Positions 1 to 6,398 of a DNA stretch of 8,132 nt are shown here, in pieces. Position 1 is the first letter of the stretch. Each line of letters begins with the position of its first letter. This DNA comes from Bacteroidota bacterium (GTDB lineage Bacteria; Bacteroidota; Bacteroidia; Chitinophagales; Saprospiraceae): the NCBI GenBank assembly GCA_024280135.1, contig JAJRQS010000001.1, positions 1-8,132 on the forward strand. The letters are read 5' to 3'. Both the position numbers and the translations under genes were made by a program. The notes under the pieces are model-generated. The model searched no databases, was not told where the DNA came from, and worked only from the letters and a program-made list of their open reading frames with translations.

Positions 1-99
1 CTTACGGGGGCTTTGAGATAAAAGGATGCTACGAATAAAAAAAAGGATTAGGGAAAAAAAATATGATTGCCCGACTATACAAAGAATCAAAAAATTATT

Positions 100-107
100 T
101 AACTTTG
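100..107 (+). promoter_or_regulatory. Candidate Bacteroidota -7 promoter element for the two-haem lipoprotein
   Basis: The octamer TAACTTTG fits the Bacteroidota -7 consensus TAnnTTTG exactly. It lies 64 bases before the ATG at 172, which would give a leader of roughly 60 nt. No TTG is found at the expected spacing of about 19-21 bases upstream; the nearest, at 67-69, is 30 bases away, so the -33 half is missing or degenerate. The flanking sequence is very A/T rich. The octamer alone could occur by chance, so this is a moderate call. Confidence 0.45.
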
Positions 108-171
108 TCAAAAAGTTGTCCGACGCATTGGGGACACTTCAGATTTCGTTTCTAATAGAAAAATTGAACTT

Positions 172-639
172 ATGACACAAAAAAAGAGCTTTTTACTCGT
201 GACCTTGCTTAGTCTAACGGTTTTACTATTTCCGTCCTGCGAAAAAGAAAATGGGGAAAATGAGAAAAAAATAAGCATGTATAGTGACGATGAAAGTCAT
301 AATATGGGTCAAGATTGTATGACTTGTCACAAATCGGGCGGAGAAGGAGAAGGATGGTTTAATGCTGCAGGAACGGTTTATGATACGACTCAAAGCAATA
401 CATTGGCTAATGCAACCATTCGATTATTTACAGAAGCGAATGGTGGCGGACAATTAAAATACACTATTGAAGTGGATGCTAAAGGTAATTTTTACACGAC
501 AGAAGATGTCAATTTTGGAGATGGACTTTTTCCTAGTGTCAAAGGTCCTACAGGAGCAAAATTCATGTCCACTTCCGTGAAAACTGGAGCTTGCAATAGT
601 TGTCATGGCGCAACGACGGATAAACTCTGGGGAGAGTAA
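172..639 (+). CDS. Two-haem c-type cytochrome lipoprotein
   Basis: A 155-residue exported protein. Residues 1-22 form a signal peptide (lysines, then a Leu/Val-rich core) ending in FPSC, so Cys23 is probably the lipidated residue; the lipobox is loose but typical of this phylum. Two CxxCH haem sites are present: CMTCH at 49-53, preceded by HNMGQD, and CNSCH at 141-145 close to the C-terminus. Between them lies a beta-rich stretch (AGTVYD... to GNFYTTEDVNF) resembling a carboxypeptidase-regulatory or Cna-B-like sandwich. This puts the haem sites at either end of a small beta domain. Similar short proteins, as I recall the family, occur in Bacteroidota and Proteobacteria with no assigned function. 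A role in envelope electron transfer is inferred. It is convergent with the CcsBA gene, whose product would be needed to mature it. The start is the only ATG giving a full signal peptide; there is no clear Shine-Dalgarno, only an A-rich stretch. Confidence 0.85.
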   Translation: MTQKKSFLLVTLLSLTVLLFPSCEKENGENEKKISMYSDDESHNMGQDCMTCHKSGGEGEGWFNAAGTVYDTTQSNTLANATIRLFTEANGGGQLKYTIEVDAKGNFYTTEDVNFGDGLFPSVKGPTGAKFMSTSVKTGACNSCHGATTDKLWGE

Positions 640-652
640 TTAATTTGTCTCT

Positions 653-692
653 AAAAAAAGGATAGAACACTTGAGTGTTCTATCCTTTTTTT
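653..692. terminator. Bidirectional intrinsic terminator between convergent genes
   Basis: A perfect inverted repeat of 18 bp pairs 653-670 with 675-692 around the loop TTGA. The inner 11 pairs (GGATAGAACAC) are mixed sequence and the outer seven are A:T. On the plus strand the stem is followed by eight T (686-693); on the minus strand the run of seven A (653-659) gives seven U. It lies between the stop codon at 637-639 and the convergent stop at 710-712, so it can end transcription of the two-haem lipoprotein gene and of the minus-strand cytochrome operon. Confidence 0.93.
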
Positions 693-709
693 TAGCCTTG
701 CCCCTTTTT

Positions 710-3700
710 CTACATCCGCAGCCCAACTTTCTTCATCCTAAAATAAGCCAAAGCGACAATAGACAATACGACCACCGTAACTATATAAACCCAATCGGGT
801 ACTGGAACTGGATCGCCTGCCGCATAAGAATGCAAACCAGATAAATAATAATTTACCCCATAATAGGTCATAATCACCGATGCCAAGCCCAAAATAGCCA
901 TAAAATTAAATAAGAACAGACCATTCATCTTTGGAATAATCCGCATGTGCAGAATAAAGGCATAGACCAAAATACTCACCAACGCCCAAGTCTCCTTTGC
1001 ATCCCACCCCCAATATCTACCCCAAGATTCATTCGCCCAAACACCACCTAAATAAGTACCTATACTAAGCATAAAAATGCCACCAATCAAGGTCATCTCA
1101 CTAATAAAGGACATCTCTTTGATGATACGTTTAACTCGATCCATATTATTTTTCGAAAGAAATATTAAAAGAATCATATTAATAAGTCCAATGATGGCCC
1201 CTAGCATTAAAAATCCATAACTACCTGCTTCCAAAGAAACGTGAATAGTCAACCAATAAGATTTTAAAACAGGTACAAGCGGGGTAATCTCTGGATTGAG
1301 ATAGCTCAAAAAAGCCACTAATAAAACAGTCGCCGACAAAATCATGGTCGCTGCCATCCCCCCTATCGACTTGCGTGAAAATATCATTCCCGCCAGGACA
1401 GATGTCCACGCAATATAAATCATAGATTCATACCCGTTACTCCAAGGTGCTCGACCTGACACAAACCATCTCAAGCCCAAACCCAAAGTGTGTAACCCAA
1501 ACGCAAAAAGAGCGATACCAAATAATACTTTAAAGGCTTTTTTACTTTTAAAATTGGGTTTAAAAACCGTAATGAACAATAATCCCAGCAAAGTCAGACC
1601 AAGAATAAGGTAACCCAAAGCCAACCGATTAAAGATATTTAATTTATTGAGAAAAATCTCTGCGCTAATTTTACTTTCTGAAGGAATTACATCTTTGCCG
1701 TTCTCCCGCTGAAAGGATGCCAACTCATCAACCAATTGGTTGACAAAAGTATAATCTTTTTGGTCTATGGCCTGCCTTAATCCGTCGTAATAAGCTGTAA
1801 AAAACTTTTTAGTAATAGGAGAAAGTGCTTGCTTTGTACCATGATCAACTTCTGGACTTTGCCAAGTATTCAATTCATCACCAATAGGGATTAACTTCAG
1901 AAATTTTCCAGAGAAAGCCATACTTGCAACATTGACTCTCTCATCAATTTTCATCAACTCCTTTTCATAGACCCCACGATCCGCCTTTACCATACTATAC
2001 GCCTTTCGCACTTCGTCTCGCAATATATAAGTACCTGTTTGATGGTCAAAAAAATCTTGATAACTAATGTATTTCTCATTGATTTTCAATAGTTTAAAAA
2101 CATTTTTATGTGCTCCTAACTTAATCATAGGTACCGTTTGCCAGTACTCCGTATTAGCATACATACCCAAAATGACTTGGTCAGCATTTTGTCCGTTGAC
2201 TGATTCTTTTCGGTACAGCTTACGCAAAATTTCGCGACTCAAAGTATGCATCGGCTTCATCCGACCTTTATGATCCTGAACAACCAAACGACTAAATTTC
2301 TGCGCATGGTCTTTATCGACTTCTGGTTGAGCTTGCGCCAAAACAGCCCCCACAAAAACAAAAACCAATACTAAAATAAAGTTTCTTCCATTACGCATTT
2401 TTTGAAGCATTTTAGACAGTTGTTGGAAACGGCTCTTGGGACTAAAGAAAGATAAAAACATGCCAATGGTTAAAAGTATATACCCAAAATAAGAAATCCA
2501 AGTTCCCCAAAAATCATGGTTTACACTCAGATAAGTACCTTTTTCATCTTGGTCAAAAGACGATTGAAAGAAACGATAACCATCATAAGACAAAATATGG
2601 TTCATATAAATTCGATAGTCCAAATTCGTATTATTTCTATCGTCTATTAATTTTACTTCACTCGCATAGGAAGATGGATTTTCTGTACCTGGATATTTCT
2701 CTAGTATAAATTTTTTCAATCCAATCGAAAATGGCAATGCCACATCTCTAGCACCATAAGATACAGCCAAATCTAAACCACTACCGCTTACACCTACAGG
2801 CGTACCTACTTGACCACTATTTCCATAAACAGTAACTTCTTGAGTTTCTCCATTAATGGAGATATCCATCACCAAGCCTACCGTACTACTTCTTTTCACT
2901 TTAATACTTTCTGATTGAAATACGATTTTGCCATGTGGCTTAAAATCTCCAAATACAAAATTATTCTTTCCATTCGAATACATTGAACGTAACCTTAAAG
3001 GATATGGCGCTTCTCTTGGTGTCAAGTCAGATTTAACTCGAGTAGCCATGACCATTTGCGAAAGCGAAAAATCAGCCTTAATTAAAGGATCAGAACCATT
3101 CATGGAAATATTGACCGCACCAGGCAAATAGGAATCTGTAAAATTAAAAAGTAAACCTTGAATGGTCATCGTCTTGCCCTTTTCCAAAAAATACTCTTGT
3201 CTCCCCCCCATCCCTGCTACCACAATCTTTAGGATCGCATCACCATTCGAATCATCTAAAATTGATTTTTTTGGATTGGGTACAAATTCTTTAACTCGAA
3301 CATCAATCAAATCTTCACCTACTTGATAAGACTCGTGCCACTTACTAGAGCCCAATGAAGCAAACTCTACCGGTTCATAAAAAGTAGCTTCTTGCCCTTT
3401 ACCCGAAACATCAAATCGAAAATAACTTTTTGCAGACAGAAAAGTATTAGATGTGCTATTTTCTCGAATATGCATCATCCCTTCACTCCCAAAATATCGT
3501 GTCACTCCTGCGCCAATAATAATGATAACCATTGAAGTATGAAAAGCCAACAACGCCCAACGCTTATTTTGGACCATCCTAAATTTAAAAATATTATATA
3601 TCAGACTCAGACAAAACAACAAGAGTAAAACTTCAAACCAGGTAGCTCGATAGATATTTTTCTGTGCCGCACTGGTGCCAAAGTCATTTTCGATAAAAGT

Positions 3701-3781
3701 ACCAGCGGCAATAGAAAAGGCAAATAGCAGTATATAGAATCCCGCAGCACGAGTATTCAATAATTTGGTAAGGTATTTCAT
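710..3781 (-). CDS. ccsBA: CcsBA fusion: cytochrome c synthetase (System II, ResB + CcsA)
   Basis: An inner-membrane protein of 1023 residues that exports haem and attaches it to CxxCH cysteines of apocytochromes. The N-terminal ResB/CcsB half has membrane segments near 12-29, 46-65 and 75-93 (with His81), a large periplasmic domain (about 95-425) ending in the ResB-like GYRFFQSSFDQDEKGT region, and a fourth segment at 428-446. A hydrophobic stretch at 466-484 then precedes a second periplasmic domain (485-715, including QDHKGRMKP). The CcsA half (716-1023) has the tryptophan-rich WWD haem-handling motif at 920-934 (WGRYWGWDAKETWAL). It also has four histidines at the places expected for CcsA haem ligands: His764, His847 (LTIHVS), His945 (LHMR) and His984 (GLHSY). 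All key residues are present, so it should be active. The fused form is usual in Bacteroidota and Epsilonproteobacteria. The gene lies 65 bp downstream of the NrfJ-like lipoprotein gene and ends the minus-strand operon. The start MKYLTKL is the natural one; no Shine-Dalgarno is visible. Confidence 0.96.
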   Translation of the reverse strand: MKYLTKLLNTRAAGFYILLFAFSIAAGTFIENDFGTSAAQKNIYRATWFEVLLLLFCLSLIYNIFKFRMVQNKRWALLAFHTSMVIIIIGAGVTRYFGSEGMMHIRENSTSNTFLSAKSYFRFDVSGKGQEATFYEPVEFASLGSSKWHESYQVGEDLIDVRVKEFVPNPKKSILDDSNGDAILKIVVAGMGGRQEYFLEKGKTMTIQGLLFNFTDSYLPGAVNISMNGSDPLIKADFSLSQMVMATRVKSDLTPREAPYPLRLRSMYSNGKNNFVFGDFKPHGKIVFQSESIKVKRSSTVGLVMDISINGETQEVTVYGNSGQVGTPVGVSGSGLDLAVSYGARDVALPFSIGLKKFILEKYPGTENPSSYASEVKLIDDRNNTNLDYRIYMNHILSYDGYRFFQSSFDQDEKGTYLSVNHDFWGTWISYFGYILLTIGMFLSFFSPKSRFQQLSKMLQKMRNGRNFILVLVFVFVGAVLAQAQPEVDKDHAQKFSRLVVQDHKGRMKPMHTLSREILRKLYRKESVNGQNADQVILGMYANTEYWQTVPMIKLGAHKNVFKLLKINEKYISYQDFFDHQTGTYILRDEVRKAYSMVKADRGVYEKELMKIDERVNVASMAFSGKFLKLIPIGDELNTWQSPEVDHGTKQALSPITKKFFTAYYDGLRQAIDQKDYTFVNQLVDELASFQRENGKDVIPSESKISAEIFLNKLNIFNRLALGYLILGLTLLGLLFITVFKPNFKSKKAFKVLFGIALFAFGLHTLGLGLRWFVSGRAPWSNGYESMIYIAWTSVLAGMIFSRKSIGGMAATMILSATVLLVAFLSYLNPEITPLVPVLKSYWLTIHVSLEAGSYGFLMLGAIIGLINMILLIFLSKNNMDRVKRIIKEMSFISEMTLIGGIFMLSIGTYLGGVWANESWGRYWGWDAKETWALVSILVYAFILHMRIIPKMNGLFLFNFMAILGLASVIMTYYGVNYYLSGLHSYAAGDPVPVPDWVYIVTVVVLSIVALAYFRMKKVGLRM

Positions 3782-3846
3782 TTGGTTTTATTTCTAAACT
3801 GTCATTAGAGACAAAATCACATCAAAAAAACATGACTTGCCTATTT

Positions 3847-4659
3847 TTAATTAGACTTTACGATAGTAGCATCTTCCATTAATAAATCGTAAAAATAGCC
3901 CGCACCAAAGTCTTTCTTTAAGGTAATTACTCCTGCAAGCGTCACTACGCCACCTTCCGGAATCATTTGATTAGAAGTCACAACAAAATCGTAGCCATCC
4001 TTACTACCATCCTGAAGGTGCATCCAATTACGTCCCATAATATTGGCATTCAATTTGACGACCTTGCCGCTTACTTGAATGACTTTACCTTCATATTTTT
4101 CTGAATTTGCGATAATGTCTTTTATTTTTACAGAGCCTTTAACATCTACTTTGGTGACTGTATGTGCTTGACTTACTGGAGTTTGTGCGGAAGAAGTTGA
4201 ATGCTCAAGCTGACCAGCACTATGATCTGCACCAATTAAGTTAGACACTAAGTAGATTTTATCAAAAACTCTATTATGCTCTTTACTTTGGTAATTCGTT
4301 TTTAACAATCCCCCATGATAATGGTAAGTTTTTCCTATTTCTATAGGCTGCTTTAATGTTGCCACCCAAAACTCTTCGTCGTTCTCTTGTACTCTAATGT
4401 ACACATATCTTGATGCTTCAATGGTCTCCAAAGCCTTAACACTATGTACATCAGCTCCGATCTCTGGAACATTAGATGTTGGCAAATTTATATTTGGTGA
4501 ACTATTTGATGCCGTATTATTAGAAAAAATACCTGTTGATTTTTTTGACGAAGCATCTGTCTTATTTGTTTCAATCACTTTGGGACTATTGCTACATCCA
4601 TACACGATGATTGCTAGTAATATCAAAATTAGGCTTAAGGTAGTGTTTGTTCTCATCAT
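3847..4659 (-). CDS. Lipoprotein with NrfJ-like domain and OB-fold-like domain
   Basis: A 270-residue lipoprotein. The signal peptide ends in VYGC, making Cys22 the probable lipid anchor, and a Ser/Asn/Thr-rich linker follows (23-65). The first domain (about 70-141) has the pattern SRYVYIRV...EEFWVATLKQPIEIGKTY...KEHNRVFDKIYLV, which I recognise as resembling the small NrfJ-type proteins found beside cytochrome c genes. After a second linker rich in Ser, His and Gln (142-172), residues 175-268 (VKIKDIIANSEKYEGK, NWMHLQDGS, FGAGYFYDLLMEDATI) look like an OB-fold of the type often fused to that domain. There are no CxxCH sites and no cysteine other than the lipobox Cys. The biochemical role is unknown; a chaperone-like or assembly role in cytochrome maturation is inferred from its place next to ccsBA. 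There are two candidate start codons in a row (4659 and 4656). It lies 121 bp after the beta-barrel gene. Confidence 0.8.
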   Translation of the reverse strand: MMRTNTTLSLILILLAIIVYGCSNSPKVIETNKTDASSKKSTGIFSNNTASNSSPNINLPTSNVPEIGADVHSVKALETIEASRYVYIRVQENDEEFWVATLKQPIEIGKTYHYHGGLLKTNYQSKEHNRVFDKIYLVSNLIGADHSAGQLEHSTSSAQTPVSQAHTVTKVDVKGSVKIKDIIANSEKYEGKVIQVSGKVVKLNANIMGRNWMHLQDGSKDGYDFVVTSNQMIPEGGVVTLAGVITLKKDFGAGYFYDLLMEDATIVKSN

Positions 4660-4780
4660 TGGTTTATTTTTTGGTTTATTCTAATCAGCAAATCCTAAGT
4701 AGGAGATTTACTAATTTTTTATTATTGTTATTGGCAAATTGGGTAATATTTTGACATCGCTTTTATTGACGAATATTTGG

Positions 4781-6397
4781 TCATTTCTTTTTAGATTTTT
4801 TTTGAGAAAACCGATACGTCAGACGTCCGTTGACACGATATTTATCGCTTATTTTATCAGGCACATACTCTCCTAAAATGCTGAATGCCAAGGCTCGGCT
4901 CAACCGATATCTCAGCGTTGTTCCAAAATAATTTAGTTTTGGCGCAAGCTCACTTATCAAATAATCATAATGCACCATCCGATAATAAAATTCAGTACCA
5001 AACTTCCCACTATTAAAAGAGCGCGAATATCTATAGCCTAAAATATTGCTTACCAGGTAGTTAGATTCATTTCTATTATAATTAACACTAAATCTCCCAC
5101 CAATAAATGGAAGGTTTGAATAACTAGCATAACCATTGATATTTTCGGATTTATTTTGGCCATCTCGTTGAAATCTTTTTCCGGCACTGGCGCCGACATT
5201 CAGATACTTGAATGGTCTGGCATTCAAACGAAGCCTGAATCCTTGCCGAGCTTCATCAGTCAGCAGTCGCTCTATATCTGTCTTAAAAGTCTCATAATAA
5301 ATAACTCGCAATCTAGAATCATAAGAAACGCCTAAACTAAAACGACGGCTAAAACGATATCGGCTCGAAACAAAAATATTTGTTAATCGAAAATCCGAAC
5401 TTTTCTTTCCATTAATATTCTGAAACAAATCAATCTCGAAAGAACCAAACATATTTAGTTTCCTATGCCAATTACTAGAATGTTGAAAATAAGTATATCG
5501 CCTATCGACCTTCCCAAGGAATCTTTGCTCTAACAAGCCCAAGGTGGTTTGCGAATAAATCTTCTTTCCTTGCGTAACATGTCCCACATAAGTACCATAT
5601 TCAAGCAAGTCCGTATTTATTCCATAATTTTGATAATCAGGCCTAAAGCCTAATATTCCACCAACATAATACTTACCAAGAAACTTCTCCCCCTGAATTC
5701 CATCAATGACCCCTAACGAAGATGCTTTATAATTGATTTTGCGTCCCAAGGTAATGGAAAAAGAAGAGTCCGCTCTGTAGGTCGCTGCTAGGTCATAGAC
5801 ACGCAGTATCTTTGTATCTCTATCTGCTTTTTCGTATCTAGCGTCATATATTTCTCTATAATTGATATTACTTGACACAGAAACATTGGAATTAGCGATA
5901 TTATCCCCATAAAAAGACATTCTATAAACCATTCTATTGGAAGGACTCCTTTGTTCTCGTATATTACTATAACTCGCTGCCGTAACGCGTCCCCGTAGTC
6001 TCTGAGCATGAGTATCGATTACCCGCACCTTCTTTGTAGCCTTTTTCCCCGCAAGGGGGGAATCAATGCCAGATTTCTTATCGTCCGTTTTTTTTTCTTT
6101 TTCAACCTTCTTTTTTACTATTTGTTTGGATTCAATTGGATCTCCTTTCTGAAAGCTAAATCCAGCCAAAGGAGTACAAACACTAGAAGATGAAGAAAGA
6201 CGATTAACGACAAGACATGGTTTTGGTTTTTTGGAGCTATTACTAAACAATGTATCTCCGACACTGATTCCTTCCGTGCTAACAAATTTCACATACACAT
6301 TCTTAGAGGTAACAAAAGAGACCTTGCCCTTCAGCACAGATTGACCGTTGACGGAAAACGTCAACACCAAGAATGCAAATAGGGGAATTATTTTCAT
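4781..6397 (-). CDS. Outer-membrane beta-barrel protein coupled to the 19-haem cytochrome
   Basis: A protein of 538 residues, function not recognised. A signal peptide (1-19, ending SVNGQ) leads into a small beta domain (about 20-90; LKGKVSFVTSKNVYVKF, GISVGDTLF) with two cysteines, 61 and 74, that could form a disulfide. A very basic Lys-rich linker follows (92-126). The rest (about 134-530) is an array of alternating, aromatic-rich strands with polar turns (e.g. FRLRLNARPFKYLNVGASAG, FGTEFYYRMVHYDY) ending in LTYRF at Phe530, like a transmembrane barrel, then a short Lys-rich tail SQKKSKKK. The open frame extends 36 codons further upstream, but I start it at 6397. Translation there begins MKIIPLFAF with a proper signal peptide, has AAGGAG nine bases upstream, and follows the cytochrome stop codon by 1 nt; the longer start would overlap the cytochrome gene by over 100 bases. 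The barrel is inferred from composition and strand pattern. Its tight linkage to the cytochrome suggests a channel or sheath for it. Confidence 0.85.
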   Translation of the reverse strand: MKIIPLFAFLVLTFSVNGQSVLKGKVSFVTSKNVYVKFVSTEGISVGDTLFSNSSKKPKPCLVVNRLSSSSSVCTPLAGFSFQKGDPIESKQIVKKKVEKEKKTDDKKSGIDSPLAGKKATKKVRVIDTHAQRLRGRVTAASYSNIREQRSPSNRMVYRMSFYGDNIANSNVSVSSNINYREIYDARYEKADRDTKILRVYDLAATYRADSSFSITLGRKINYKASSLGVIDGIQGEKFLGKYYVGGILGFRPDYQNYGINTDLLEYGTYVGHVTQGKKIYSQTTLGLLEQRFLGKVDRRYTYFQHSSNWHRKLNMFGSFEIDLFQNINGKKSSDFRLTNIFVSSRYRFSRRFSLGVSYDSRLRVIYYETFKTDIERLLTDEARQGFRLRLNARPFKYLNVGASAGKRFQRDGQNKSENINGYASYSNLPFIGGRFSVNYNRNESNYLVSNILGYRYSRSFNSGKFGTEFYYRMVHYDYLISELAPKLNYFGTTLRYRLSRALAFSILGEYVPDKISDKYRVNGRLTYRFSQKKSKKK

Positions 6398-6398
6398 A

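Noticed and set aside
1..38. Possible tail of an upstream plus-strand gene (frame 3 reads YGGFEIKGCYE then TAA)
   Set aside because: Only 12 codons are visible, another frame also stays open to the edge until 21, and nothing in the peptide is recognisable, so it cannot be supported.
117..136. Short inverted repeat TGTCC/GGACA in the leader of the two-haem lipoprotein
   Set aside because: Only five pairs with a ten-base loop, easily expected by chance.
3811..3824. TGATTTTG on the minus strand ahead of ccsBA as a possible -7 box
   Set aside because: One conserved base is wrong and there is no matching -33 element. Co-transcription from upstream is simpler.
4689..4697. Promoter-like TAGGATTTG on the minus strand ahead of the NrfJ-like lipoprotein
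   Set aside because: It has three rather than two bases between TA and TTTG, and no TTG lies at the right distance upstream.
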